DNA of 64,000 bases from Zygnema cylindricum (GCA_037447655.1 JBBHKE010001844.1:1-64000); one strand, 5' to 3'. Shown: positions 1 to 11,194, numbered from the stretch's first letter. Made by a program: numbers and translations. Notes: a model not told the origin generated them from the sequence alone.

Positions 1-18
1 CGCATTCCCCATCCTCAC

Positions 19-168
19 CCGTCCCGTCAGTCCGCTAAACGACAAGGGCTTCCCGTCGATGTCGAAGACGCTCAGGTCGTAGAAATTCGCCTTCTTGGCG
101 TGTACGGCGCAAAACGACAAAACAGCGACCAGGACCGACAGCCATCGTACGGCGGCGGAGGCAGCCAT
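19..168 (-). CDS. Glutathione peroxidase, first coding exon (gene runs off the left edge)
   Basis: The reverse strand opens with ATG at 168 and reads 50 codons to a GT donor at 18-17 (exon end CGG, then GTGAGG), phase 0. Residues 1-24 are hydrophobic (core LSVLVAVLSFCAV) and look like a signal peptide ending near VHA. They are followed by KKANFYDLSVFDIDGKP and LSFSGLTGR. FYDL, DIDG and a final L-x-G-R/K are the standard start of the glutathione peroxidase fold, which uses glutathione or thioredoxin to reduce peroxides. The catalytic Sec or Cys lies in the next exon, outside the window, so the catalytic type cannot be told. The signal peptide suggests a secreted or ER-lumen form. The family call rests on about 26 residues; the signal peptide and donor are seen directly. 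Other thioredoxin-fold proteins are less likely because of the exact FYDL-DIDG spacing. Confidence 0.82.
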
Positions 169-594
169 GACCGCTGTACGGACGGAGGCAGAGGCGAAAG
201 AAAAAAAGCAGGTCAAGAATATTCGTACTTTGAGAGGTATCCGCGAGTATAGGACTGGACTGTGCGGTTCGCTCCGACCGATCCGGAGCGTATTTTTCGA
301 AAAGTACAAATTGTTTTCGACGCCAAAGTACATTAACGGTACGGTAATGTACGGAGAGGTACCGTACAGTATTGTATTGTAATATACTAATATGTAACGG
401 CTTTGCAACTGCCGCGAACCGACTACATTTTATTTCGCGCGTGGGAAGTGACCGTACGTGTGGATCCGTACGATTATTTTGGACACTTGCGGGGTCCTAG
501 CATTTATTTTCTGTAAGTCCTGACAGTGACACGTCACGCTACTGTAGTTTTGTATTGCGCGTCGAGCTGATCTCGTACGATACTTATGGTGCGT

Positions 595-610
595 AGTACT
601 GTACAGTACT
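595..610. repeat. Perfect 16-bp palindrome AGTACTGTACAGTACT
   Basis: The 16 bases equal their own reverse complement. It lies about 430 bp upstream of the glutathione peroxidase ATG and could be a dimeric transcription factor site, although GTAC words are common throughout the window. Confidence 0.55.
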
Positions 611-837
611 GTAGTTGTTCAAAACGTATTCTACGCAAGATTCGAACGAGAGTACAATACGTAGAAATTGGCGAGGTCGATTTGAAAAAATCGTAAAAAA
701 CGTTAATGATTTTTTTTTTCGTACAAATCCGTACATGTTAAATATATTGAATTGAACATGTACCGCAGTTTGTACGCTTTCCGTCAAATGAGCGGTAAAA
801 ATAACACGTATTTGATAGTGTTAGGTATCGAGGACCA

Positions 838-990
838 TTTGCCAATATTCGATATATATCGAATTTCGGGTACCCGATAATCGATATATCGCTTCGATAA
901 ACCCTAAAAACCCCTTTAATATCGAGAGTGAAAATATCGCGATATATTGCCAATATGTCTCCGATATATCGTATCGTCAATATATCGAAG
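838..990. repeat. Cluster of CGATATATCG / TATCG palindromic words
   Basis: At least seven overlapping copies of TATCG or CGATA occur in about 150 bp, including CGATATATCG-type palindromes near 893 and 961. Similar clusters recur at 57340-57400, 57600-57680, 61190-61245 and 61395-61440. They resemble TATCGATA-type boundary or promoter elements of insects, but no function can be assigned. Confidence 0.45.
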
Positions 991-1377
991 CATAAAAAAA
1001 AAGAAAAAAAAATCACAGGTCACCAAAGTCACGTGCCTTCGGACAAAGTGACCGTAAAATCTTTGCCGAAAAGAAATACGGTTTTTAAAGTCTGCAGAGT
1101 GAAGGAGATCTTTGAGGTACATTGACGCGGTACACTTGCAAAGTACACGTACATAATACGCAAGTACGGATTTCCATACAAAAATGGTCGGTTTTCAAAT
1201 TTTTAACGATTTTAGAGATTTGATCGTCAACTTACAAGGAAACCACTCAAATCAAAACAAATATGTGAAATCTTGTTTACAGACGTTACGCGATGTAACC
1301 GAGGCTATCACATAAATTTTGTTGTCCGTCTTATTACAAAATTGGTACTTTTTTGTCGGTACATTTTGCGGCGTCTA

Positions 1378-2686
1378 CACCGCGAATCGTAATTAGAGTA
1401 ATTTACTCTAATTCGGTCGCTCGAAATTTCGACTCTATCACATCAAATAGAGTAATCGACTCTAATTTCATTCTATTTAGGTGATTTAATTAGCGTAAAA
1501 ATTCTAATATAGGTTACCTTAAATTGTGAGTACGGACGATCTGACCGCAAATGTACTTTTATAAGTAAAAGGTACAAATAATGATTTAATAGGAATCAGG
1601 GCCGCATTACGAAATCGCACTAAACAAAAATTAATTCATCGAAAAGCCGCCAGATAACTCGCTCATTTACACATCGCCGCCGCAGAACATTAACTCATTC
1701 GATGCATAGCATTATTAGCCATAATGACGCCAATACTACACCGGACGACAAATTTGTACGCTACGTATTCTAGTGTTCATAATTATCGCATTACAATTAT
1801 CGCCGACATAACCCAATATAGAATAACTAAATAAATTAGAGTAACCTTCATAGTCAAAAAGCTCTATCACATAAATTAGCCAATTACTTAATTGTTTTTT
1901 GGTTTTTACTCTAATATTTTCATTACTCAATTACATTCGTGTACCTTTCAATACGAATGAAAACGCCGACGTGGCTATCGACAATATGTCTTTACGCTAA
2001 AATAACATATTATATAAAATACAAAATATTAAATTTTAAAATACTATATATCGTAATTTATTGTCTCTAACACAACCGGTCCCGCCGACAATTCATATAT
2101 CTAATACTGGTTATTGGCGATATGAATTTACCAACCCAACACTACACCGCTAATCGTATCAGAGTAATGAAAATTAGAGTAAAAACAAAACAATTGAGTA
2201 ATTGACGCTAATTTATGGATAAAGCTTTTCAACTATGTGCCACCTAATTTATTTAGTTATTCTTATATCGGGGTCGTTTATAATTATGTGCTGATAATTA
2301 TGAACACCAACACGACGCACAAAATGTCAACGATAAGATTGACACCTATGACGCTTAATAATATTTGTCGATCAATGTCGCTTAACGTTCACACTGACTA
2401 CGCAGCCTGTCGACTCGACTAGAGTTGCTAACGCTTTTTTTCGATGTGATCAATTTTGTTTAGTGATTACCTGCCAGCCACTTATTAAATCATTATTTGT
2501 ACTTTTACTGAGCAAGTACACTTTGCATCGACGGCCGTCCAGACTCCACAATTTAAAATTAACCCATATTAGAATTTTACTAATTAAACCTCACCAAATT
2601 AATAATGAAAAATTAGAACGACATTTATTCGATGATAGAAGTCGAATTTCGAACTGAGTAATTTACTCTAATTACGATTCACGGTG
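1378..2686. mobile_element. Fold-back DNA element with long inverted arms and TA target sites (mariner-like, non-autonomous)
   Basis: The element begins CACCGCGAATCGTAATTAG (1378) and ends with the inverted counterpart at about 2663-2686. It is flanked by TA at 1376-1377 and 2687-2688. The arms are long: 1378-1990 can be followed, imperfectly, as the inverse of 2110-2686. Matching blocks include the AATTCTAATATAGG-type segment near 1500 and its inverse near 2570, and the ATAATTATGAACAC-type segment near 1780 and its inverse near 2295. The centre is around 2000-2110. No transposase frame is present. The TA duplication and terminal CAC fit the Tc1/mariner superfamily. A 148-bp relative with similar termini lies at 58799-58946. 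Confidence 0.72.
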
Positions 2687-2732
2687 TACTTGTAAGATAC
2701 CACCTCATTTTTTTAGGGTTCCTGTTTTTACG

Positions 2733-2814
2733 CGTGACGAATGAGTGCTGCCAGAAATAGTGTGACGAATGGGCGCTTACAAAAATAGCGTGACAAAAGT
2801 GCGTTACAAGATTT
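2733..2814. repeat. Three imperfect tandem copies of a 28-bp unit
   Basis: Units begin at 2733, 2761 and 2789, each with a core TGACGAATG-GCGCT-ACAAAAATAG. The third is more diverged. No coding meaning seen. Confidence 0.6.
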
Positions 2815-2937
2815 CGTTTGTATTTTCTGTTATATTTTTGAATGCGTATATCGTGTGCAATTTTTTTTGATTTCCGTTGGTTGCCATCTTGACACGTATG
2901 CTCATTATCCAAATTGTCGCGGCTCGAATTCTTGTGA

Positions 2938-2973
2938 AATTGGTGATGTATCTCGCGAGGTACATCACCAATT
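2938..2973. repeat. 36-bp near-perfect palindrome
   Basis: Arms of 13 bp (AATTGGTGATGTA and its complement) enclose a second palindrome CTCGCGAG, with one mismatched pair. It could extrude as a cruciform or mark the fused ends of a lost element. Confidence 0.6.
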
Positions 2974-3172
2974 ACAGAAACTTTCGAAGCGAATGCTTCG
3001 CAAAAAAACATCCAACGACCATTATTAACTCATAGAATCGTGGAGAATATTGGCAAGATTCTCTGTAATGTTGTCTCCTTGATAAAAACAAAATAAGAGG
3101 TAAGGCGTAGTACGGAGAGGTCCGAATTTCTGTAAACAACCTCACTTTTCGTCTATTAGAACTTCACCCTTA

Positions 3173-3963
3173 GGGTGAACCTCCATCAGGCAATCCTAGT
3201 AATCGTACGGACACATTTACTAGCAGTTATATTTGTATCACTTCTCCATCAGGTTGTGCCAGCGAAGCACCAACTGCTGACGTGTTGGATTGCGATTGGA
3301 ACAACGCTGGATCTTGTTCAGCCAGCTGAGAATATTAAAAGATTCGAAAAGCACAAAATTCAAACGACGCATGTACGGACGAACGCAGATTTAAATATCT
3401 AGCACGGCTATGCAAATGTACAATTTGTACGATCTTGTCATTTCGTTATACCAAACCGTTTCGAAATCATTTTCAAAATAAAAATTTGTACTTTTATCGT
3501 TTGCCATTATGTTTTGTACGCAAAGTCCTTTCCACGAAGGGAAAGAGTTGTCAAAGAGATATCCTGCAACAAAGATTTTTTGGTTGCTGTCGAATCCGCC
3601 CTGTACGAAGGCACATGGCCTTTGCTAATTGTGAGATCGTCATTGCTCGTTTTTCGTGGATGATACCTTTTTGTTTCCAAGTGGACCAATAGACACGTCC
3701 AGTACCTGGCAAGTCTCCTCGCGATGACAGTTGAGGAGACTCGCTAGAAACTGGATAGAAGGGGCGTTTGTGTCGAAAATTCAAAATCGGAGGTGGAAGT
3801 TTTCGCCAAAAAGCTTGGAGAATCTTAACGAATATCGAATAAACATGCTTTATATATAAAAAAAAAATTAGAGTACGGTCAAGTACGAAAATGAGCTGGA
3901 TCTGTACGAAAATACATTTTTTCCAGTAATGAACCTCACTTTTCGCCTGATGGAGGTTCACCC
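3173..3963. mobile_element. PIF/Harbinger-type MITE with TTA target duplication
   Basis: Terminal inverted repeats GGGTGAACCTCCATCAGGC start at 3173 and end, inverted, at 3963. They are flanked by TTA at 3170-3172 and 3964-3966, the 3-bp duplication typical of PIF/Harbinger elements. The 791-bp interior has no transposase frame. The left flank (about 3139-3169) resembles the inner right end of this element (CCTCACTTTTCG then TTCACCC), so it looks like the right end of a second copy abutting it. Confidence 0.72.
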
Positions 3964-3966
3964 TTA

Positions 3967-4402
3967 GATGAAATATTATCTAGTTGTAATACTTGCAAAA
4001 TTAAAAAATTTGTGTTTAAAATTTTTGTCGAATGTGAAAGAAAATACGAAAATTGGCAGCGACGTGGAGCCTTAAGAATTAACACACATTTGCAATTTTG
4101 GATTCGCAGGGTTCAACGTGGTTGTAGCATTTTTGTCCAGACTTTTATTTTCAACGAGCGATAATAAATCAATAATTGAGACCCAAAATATTTTATCCCC
4201 TTGGTTATGTGGGCGCGTGTAAAACCTTGGCAATTAGTTCTTAAGACGCGTCAAAGTTACAAGAATTGACTTTACATGTACGACTGAGGGGGTGTCCCCA
4301 TGTATTAAAGTATCGACTTTTCTTTGTCATTTTGCCCTAAAATTCAGGGAACTTTGAGAAAAACTTCAGCCGTAGGAGATTTTTTTTTTTAACAAAGTAC
4401 AG
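3967..4402. other. Intergenic spacer, nothing recognised
   Basis: AT-rich sequence without coding frames or repeats that I can identify. It ends in a T-run just before the LTR of element J. Confidence 0.5.
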
Positions 4403-5549
4403 TGTGTTGTCCATAGCCTATTTCAGCCATAGATTACTCTCGGAAGCACCACAGACTACCCCCAAAACCAACTGTGTTTCAGACAACATAGATTACTCCA
4501 CAATAATTACAAACAATTGAAACTTCACCAGCATGCAGTATATTCTAGATACTGTGAACTCCCACAGTTACAGCCAAATCCACCAAGGCATCCAAAAGAT
4601 ATGAGCGGCAGAGTTTCCCAACAATATTTGTTAGCTTACCAAACTAACTAGGTAGACTCTCACAGAATTCTACTGAAACAACAAAACAGACTGAAACTAC
4701 ACACACATATAATTTCTAGATTATAGAATATATTCACAAAGTTTTGCATTAAACTAATAATCAGAGTGGTCACACTAACAGGTCAAAAATGCAGAAAAAC
4801 AGTCTGCCGTGTCTTTGAAAACTCAGTTGTGATAATAAAAATAGTTCAAGTCTTACAAGTTATACTCAGAGAGTTCAATACTGAATGTACGGAGGCATAC
4901 CAATCGTATTAATGTGAGTATACCCGAATTATTTGAGGTATGTTAGAATGAATGAATCTCCACTAATAAACTAATTGTAAAAAAAACAAATCTTTACACT
5001 GACACCTCCGCAAATTCCGCATACTAAGCGTCAACTTGCTAGTCACTTGACGACAAATGCATGTATCAAACCGACATCACATACGTACAGTCCACTTTGT
5101 AAAACATCATCATAAATAGTGTGCACCCAAAAAAATATCGACGGACGCCGTCCGCACTTCAAATTTATAATGAACCACTTTGTCGAAGTGATACTGTACC
5201 ATCCCAAACTTTTCCGTATCGAAACCGCTTCCTTTGCAATAAATGTGGCTGTCGCAAATATGTTTCGTACGGCGGGCGTCACTTTAAACACTCCAAATTT
5301 TCACATCGGATCGCTTCGCGATCCACTGCCCATTTCCCATCGCATTCGACGCCACTCAATTTGTTACTTATGTCGCTTTAATTTATCCGTACATTTACTC
5401 CCCCAATCAATGAAACCATGTAAACCTCCACGCTACATTTTGTGACTACTTACAAAGTAAATTTGCGTCGAGTACGCACGAAACCTCGCGTACGCATGAA
5501 ACTTCGCGTACGCACGAAACTAACTTTTCCCAAATAACACTCCCCTGAA
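4403..5549 (-). mobile_element. Element J, 3' LTR (minus strand)
   Basis: On the minus strand it begins TGTTATTTGGG at 5549, directly after a polypurine tract (TTTTCAGGGGAG, 5550-5561), and ends ...GACAACACA at 4403. That end resembles the AACA end of the B-family LTRs here. A TATA-like GAGTATAACTTG and GGACTTAG lie near 4850-4875. A second, partial copy lies at about 5960-6617. The lower boundary is inferred from the TG...CA rule. Confidence 0.6.
5470..5523. repeat. Three tandem 18-bp units in the J LTR
   Basis: Units start at 5470, 5488 and 5506, consensus GCGTACGCACGAAACYTC. Each contains a GTACGC core. They lie just inside the start of U3, where promoter or enhancer repeats often sit. 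Confidence 0.65.
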
Positions 5550-5959
5550 AATTTAGTTTTGTGCATACATGGAGCCACGTAACTAGCTGTCACACATGCC
5601 ATCAGCTGTTATACGTTTCTTCCATCTGCCTCTTCCAATTAAACCCGTAGACTGCCTTCAACCAAGTTCCCCCTTGTTCCACCAATGCTTCCGCTACCTC
5701 CACATACCTTCAAAATTTCAAAATTCATAATATATTTTTCATTTTCCGATTAAATTTTCGAATCAATTTTCCATATTGAATTTCGTACAGTACTTTTACC
5801 GGATGTCCGGTTCAGACTTCTTTCGTCCAACTTTGTGAGTCTGCTCGTTCGATATTCGACACGTGTATGTGAGCGTCGGTGACATTCCGAAATACCTTCA
5901 CAGTCCTCATATGCCGACGTGTGTCCCTGTAGAAGTACAATACACTTTTCTGTACTAAG
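5550..5959 (-). other. Element J, internal remnant between two LTR copies
   Basis: About 400 bp separates the polypurine tract of the first J LTR from the second copy. Minus-strand frames are short and broken and no pol domain can be read. It is probably the 3' untranslated part of J plus unrecognised sequence. Confidence 0.3.
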
Positions 5960-6617
5960 GCAACTCTCGCAGAAAAACAGTTTGCCATTACTTTTATGAG
6001 CTCAACTGTGATACTCATAATAATCTAAGTCCTACAAGTTATACTCAGAGAGGTCACTACTGAATGTACGGAGGCATACCAGCCGTTCGTTATCTACCTC
6101 CTACCTAAATTACTGTGAATATACCCGAATAATTCGAGGTATGTCAGAATGAATGAATCTACACTAATAAATTAAATAGCATAAAGACAAACCTCTGTTG
6201 AATACAATATTTACACCGACACCTCCGCAAATTCCGCATACTAAACGTCAACTTGCTTAGTCACTTGACGACGAGTCTATTTAGCAAACCGACAACACAA
6301 ACGTACAGTCCACCCGGTAATACATCATCAGAAATAGTGTGATCCCACAAAAATATCGGTGGACGTCGTCCGCCCTCCAAATGTACTACGAACCACTTGC
6401 CGAAATTAACTCGTACCCTCCAAATATTATCGTACCAAAATTGCGTCCTTCGCCATAAATGCCGCTGACTTATTTAACGTCCCCTTGTCAAATAAGACGC
6501 TCCGTACGTTCGCTCCCCCAATCCGTGAATCCATTCGAATAATGCATCCGTATTCATTACGTAAACGTATGATTTGTTTCTCCCCCATTACGTATGCCTC
6601 ATACCGTATCATTAAGG
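5960..6617 (-). mobile_element. Second J-type LTR, partial (minus strand)
   Basis: Aligns by eye with 4790-5430. Shared blocks are GCAGAAAAACAG, ACTGAATGTACGGAGGCATACC, GACACCTCCGCAAATTCCGC and GATTGGGGGAG on the complement. The pair is clearly diverged. Its sense-strand start abuts the gag remnant at 6618, so the pol region of that element is missing. Exact ends are uncertain. Confidence 0.5.
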
Positions 6618-7411
6618 CTACACTAAAATAGGTGTGTACAAAATTAAGTCTTTAAAACAACAATTCCTAATTCCAATTTTCTTCATATCTTCGCGCGGTC
6701 TTTCTCTAAAAACAAGGTTTATTTTATTAGTCTTTATGTTTAAGTATATCCCGGCTTCCACTTCCAAGTGACTTTCACTTCCTCCATTTTTCCTTACTTC
6801 AATAACCTCTTCCTCTTTCACCATATTCTGAAAAACACACATGGTCGGTAAGTAAACAAATTTGTTGGCGGAAAGTTTGTCCTTTTTGTCAACACTCGGA
6901 CATATCATTGGATCCATTAACACCTTTGGTTGTCTTTGTGTAGTAGGATGGACTCGGTTGTTGTCCCATCCATCTATGAAATTTCCTGTAACACATGCAC
7001 TTTTATATGATAGACATACCCTGAAGGTATGTCCCAAATCATTACAGTAAAAACAATTCTTAACTCCATTTCGGATTCACTATCACTTCTAATTTTCTAA
7101 AAATAAGAATTAGAAACCTCCATATTCCTCTCAAAACACATTATCCAATCTTCTTCATCTAACACTATGCCGATTGCTTGGCTTATGTTCCAATCCCTTT
7201 TATCAATTTGAGCTATTCTTTTTTATGCATCTCTAGAATCACTTGGTAATCCTCTCATTAATAAAACAACTTGTTGAGCATCTGTAAAGCATCCTCCTGT
7301 CAAAACAATCTTTCTATACCAGTACAATATTCCACAATGTTCCAAAACAACACAGTGAACGTCAATTCTATACTTTGAATGTACTACATGTTTGTCGTCA
7401 TGAGAATGCAT
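6618..7411 (-). pseudogene. Element J gag remnant with CCHC zinc knuckle
   Basis: The minus strand encodes VVLLMRGLPSDSRD (around 7240-7280), the QQ-x-x-LLMRGLP motif also found in B-family gag here. About 200 bp later comes a complete zinc knuckle CFYCNDLGHTFRVC (7055-7014, spacing C-x2-C-x4-H-x4-C). An acidic tail (KEEEVIEVRKNGG) follows. A stop at about 7220 and at least one frameshift separate the two parts. Gag binds genomic RNA through this knuckle and builds the virus-like particle. No protease or polymerase follows. Confidence 0.6.
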
Positions 7412-9525
7412 TTTGGCGTTTTACTCTTTTCGACCCTCGGGCAAGAGAATCCAGACCATAAAAAAACTTCATCAAAAATTACCTCGAGGGGATATTTCTA
7501 GTTAAAGTACCGCCCAAAGAGCGAATGAAAAATGAAACACGCACGCGCCACACGAATGGGAAAATTTTTGGACGAGAGAGAGTACTCACTATTTTTCTCT
7601 GTGCCCGTCACGCGCATGTACGGAAAAAAAATTGCGGGGGTCTCAGACCTCCACTTTCATTCATGGGTCCTATTAGGTTTTTCATTGTGGGATTTATCTT
7701 TGCGTCGGTTGTCAATTTAGCAATTATAATAAGCTTGATTTAAATGTTGATTTCGTGCGTCGGTGTATTTTGTGTCCCGTCTTATTTAAGTGTTTGTACG
7801 GAGGGTTAAGGTCACTATAAGTTTTGTGTCGTGGTGATCGTAGTGGTCTTTGTTCTGGAGTTGTACTCTTTCGTAGTACGTTGTTAGCGCGTGTTTCACG
7901 CGCCGCGTCTTATTATACTTTGGTACTTGCGAATCGTTGGAGGTCGCGGTACTGTGACATTTCATTTGGAGAATCGCGCGTCCCTAAGAATTGAGAATGT
8001 TTCGCTTCGCGACGCACAATGCTATTTCGGTTCGATGTGGATATTTGTTTTTGGGTTGCGTCGTACATTTATACGATCGAGATCCTTTCACTTTGTCGTG
8101 GAGTTTTTTGGTTGACGTTCGCATACGTTCTTTTAGTTCGTGTACGAAAAGCAATGATGCTTCGGAAGACTACGTAGTTTATTCCGTGTGATGAATTGTA
8201 CGTTTGTTGTTTGGCCGGTGTGAATTTTACGCACGTGGTATTTTTGGAGATTGTGTTTGGCGGTGTGATGTCAAGCTCGTGTGCATTCTAGGCACATTTC
8301 TACTCCTAAGATTTCTGGGGCCTCATTCCACCATGTACGGACCCTGCGTGCGGAGGCGAACAACCAATGGAATCATATCCTTGTATTTTCACCTAGAGCC
8401 AACCCTTTAGTTCACCTCCAAGCGGTGAGCGATGAAGTTAGTCGGGTTCGCGGTGGCGGTTCCACAGCGCTTTCTATGTTCTCTGGCGGAGGGAACATAT
8501 TGGAAAGTGGCGTAACCTTTGGGATTGTCTTTAGATTCTCTTGTTAGCGGTTAGTAGGTGTTAGATATGAGATAGGCAGAGCATTTATGACGCTGGGTTA
8601 AAGTTAGGCGGTTCACGTCAATTCAGGACTTTGTTGCCCATTAGTGTACCATAAAAGGACCTTTGGCTGCAAATCCAACTAGAACCAGTCGACTTTTTGC
8701 CTTGAGTATAGTACAGACTTTTTTGTCTTATGTCAATACGATAACAATTGCTGGCCGCTGATTGGATTTTGGGATTGCTTTGACTTTGGCACCTGCAGTA
8801 AGACAAACCTTGGTTGTATAAGGCACTTGGGGCCGAAGGAGACAGGTTGCTTTTTCAATAGTGTCTCCTAAGAAAACCCCCAGAGAATCCAATCAATCTT
8901 TCTGTTGGAGAACAGTTGCACTGTGTCGTGGACTCTATTGCCATATTTGTTTTGGATTGTCTTTTGTGGAAATCCTAGCTCGGGTGGGTGGTTGGCACTA
9001 TCCTCTCTTTGGGCGGTTTGGACTTTCGCTATTTGAAATTGAGAAGAGTCTGGTCGGATCCGTACGGCAAAAGTAAGGGGTGAGGGAGAATCATATTTGT
9101 CTTCGGGGCAATTGGGAGAGGTTTGATCTTTTGATTTTTGTCATCGTTGCACTTCGGGGTATGTGAGCTTGCTTCACCATTTTCATTGATTTCTATCTTT
9201 ATTTCTATTTTTTGGGGCAAGGTGATATTGTTTAATATGAAAGAGCCGATTTTTATTGTTTCTATTTTTCTGCATGGGATTTATTTGCGCACGGTTGTCG
9301 TCGTCCTTGGTTCTTGTTCGGAGTTTTTATAGGCCGAATTTGACGACCCACATTCCTTTTTTTATTCTTTTGAGAGTGCTCAGGGGTGTAGTATTTAGTG
9401 GGCTTTTGGTGGATCAGCACCGTATTGAAAAAGCCACTTGCTCCTTTTGGTTAAAGAGGATAGGTGCTTAAGGTGTGGTACTTTCATCAAGGGAGTTAGC
9501 TCCTCTGTTCCGGTCAGTTAAGTGA
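7412..9525. other. Unassigned 2.1 kb, no supported gene
   Basis: Plus-strand open frames of 60-90 codons occur (for example 8281-8547 and 8861-9076) but show no domain I recognise and are interrupted. The stretch 9455-9480 reads DRCLRCGTFIKG, which has one C-x2-C pair only. It may be old repeat DNA or a decayed gene upstream of the frame at 9526. Confidence 0.35.
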
Positions 9526-10187
9526 GGAGGAGAAGTTCAAGATACGGATCTTTCAGGTGTCAGTTTGGAAGAGCGGGAGTGGCAAGAAACAGTGGCACAG
9601 GAGGAAGAGTCACAAGTGCCCGAGGAAATAGTCCCCTTGGCCTCAACTTTAAACATAGAGCAGTTTCTTAAGGGAATTATGCCTGAGGCTGTTATAGCTG
9701 AGACTCCTCCAAAACGACCAGTGAGGCAACCCTCTCCTCCACCTCCCCTTATCTTTTCTTGCGTGAACTTCCCTACGTTGACCGTGGTTGCCAGGTTTCG
9801 GGCCGGGGAGAAGATTGAGAGACCGACGTTATCTCCTAAATCACGTAGGAAGGGTTTGGCCAATAAGGAAGCGGTCCTTGGTCACCCTTTCGAGGTAGGG
9901 TGCTATACGAGTCTAAGGCTCATATGGCTGAGATGTACATGGATCCTAAAATTTTGGCAGATCCTAACCAACCATGTCGCAAGGAAATCTTAGCCCTTCG
10001 CAATCTCTATGAGTTGAAGGTTAAGAAGGAGTTGGTGCAGCGGGTTGCCAAAAAAAAAACCGAGCCACGATCGTACGCCCGATGGGAGGTGTAGTGGAAA
10101 TACTGAGGAGTTAGTCCGAGAGCGGCTCTTCAACCTTTGTCCGAGAGCAACAAGGGATGCCATCAACTTCACACCAGCAGCCCATTC
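9526..10187 (+). pseudogene. Frameshifted reading frame of unknown function, cut by the copia array
   Basis: I do not recognise the product. A codon-like stretch runs 9526-9895 (acidic start EEREWQETVAQEEE, then STLNIEQFLKGIMPEA, then a proline-rich PPKRPVRQPSPPPPL). It continues in another frame at about 9895-10045 (MAEMYMDPKILADPNQPC, ELKVKKELVQRVAKK) and returns to the first frame after a run of ten A at 10050-10059 (TEELVRERLFNLCPRATRD) up to the LTR at 10188. Frame changes at a GGTAGGG insertion and at the A-run suggest simple indels in a once-continuous protein of more than 210 residues. It could be a host gene or a retroelement gag. The rest was not found on the other side of the array. 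Confidence 0.4.
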
Positions 10188-11194
10188 AGTTAATATTACT
10201 AGATTTATAAAGTATTTTCTAGGTCTAAATATATCAGTATAAAAAGAAAAAGAAAAAGGCGGGACAACTTGCCTCCACCTCCTCTCTCTAGCCACCATAC
10301 TTGTTGTAGTCACTGAATGATATAGAGGGTGGTTGAACCATGGCTGCCTTAGTTCAACAGGTATGACTAAAGAGTGACTTATGTCACTCTCAACAAAAGG
10401 TTGAGTTAGGCAGGACTTGAACCTCCGACCAGTAGAGTACGGCGTAGCCGTTAGCTCTAACGAGTTTGTCGTAGAAGTGCGCTAAGTTACATAGGGTTTG
10501 ATACATATTTAAACTTGTACATGATTTAAAAAGCGATTAACCGAAATGTGAACAAAGGAACATAGAACCAGTTAAAGTTTCGGTGCGGATGTCATTTTGC
10601 ACGAAACAAATGAATCTGATATTTGTTTCGACGACCGATATTTAATGTCAGATTTAATCGGACGACATTTATCACTGCCGGGATCGCAGAATGGTCACCT
10701 TGACGTTTATGGAAGTGGCGTGACCTGACGCCACTTGGAGGGATAACATTTGGTCGCAGGAATTTCGGGGAACATACAGACGAGTGGAAGGGTGACACGC
10801 GTCCACTCAGTGGCTTTGTCGTACACAGGCCGTACAGAAATGACATCGATTGTAGTACCTTTCTGTACTTTTTAGTTATGTGATTGGTTGGTACTGAAGT
10901 AGATAGGGATTGTGAGAGGGGTTAGGACTTAGCATTTTTTGGATAGACAGTCACCTCTCTCTTTTAGAGTAAGTAAAAATTGGAATTTTTGCCACCTAAT
11001 AACTTATCGGCTGGTTGGCCGTTTTCAGTGATTCTTTTTGCTACAGACTCAAGGGAGTCCAAGCTACACAAGGGTGTAGTCAGATTGTCGGTTTGCCTTT
11101 TTAGGGAGCAGTGGTTGTGGCTTGAAGTGGGTTAGTTAAAAACTATCTAGAGGCTTCCTGAATTCTGTAGTTCAATGGAGGACACATAATTGCA
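10188..11194 (+). mobile_element. LTR1 of array A (5' LTR of A1)
   Basis: Aligns with LTR2 at a constant offset of 5303 bp over its start. TG has decayed to AG at the left end. It ends AATTGCA, followed by a decayed primer site AGATTATGGGCCTACC. It contains the hairpin, the CCATGGCTGCCTTAG box, the antisense tRNA-like module and a GTACAGAAA hairpin. The gag ATG at 11175 lies inside it. Confidence 0.78.
10241..10475 (-). ncRNA. Candidate antisense Pol III unit in LTR1
   Basis: Read on the minus strand: D-arm-like CTCGTTAGAGCTAACGG (about 10464-10448), T-arm-like GGAGGTTCAAGTCCTGC whose loop TTCAAGT (10421-10415) fits TTCRANY exactly, CTAAGGCAGCCATGG, the conserved hairpin (10336-10271), then T5 runs at 10257-10241. 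There is no acceptor stem, so it is not a tRNA gene. Confidence 0.35.

Larger units (their letters stand above)
169..1375. other. Upstream region of the glutathione peroxidase gene, no further gene seen
   Basis: AT-rich sequence with many GTAC tetranucleotides (for example 330-370). Short open frames exist on both strands but have no recognisable domain. It should hold the promoter and 5' untranslated region of the minus-strand gene, but I see no convincing TATA box. Confidence 0.5.

Noticed and set aside
5119-5445. 108-codon frame in the J LTR
   Set aside because: It lies in an LTR repeated at about 5960-6617, where the frame is not kept.
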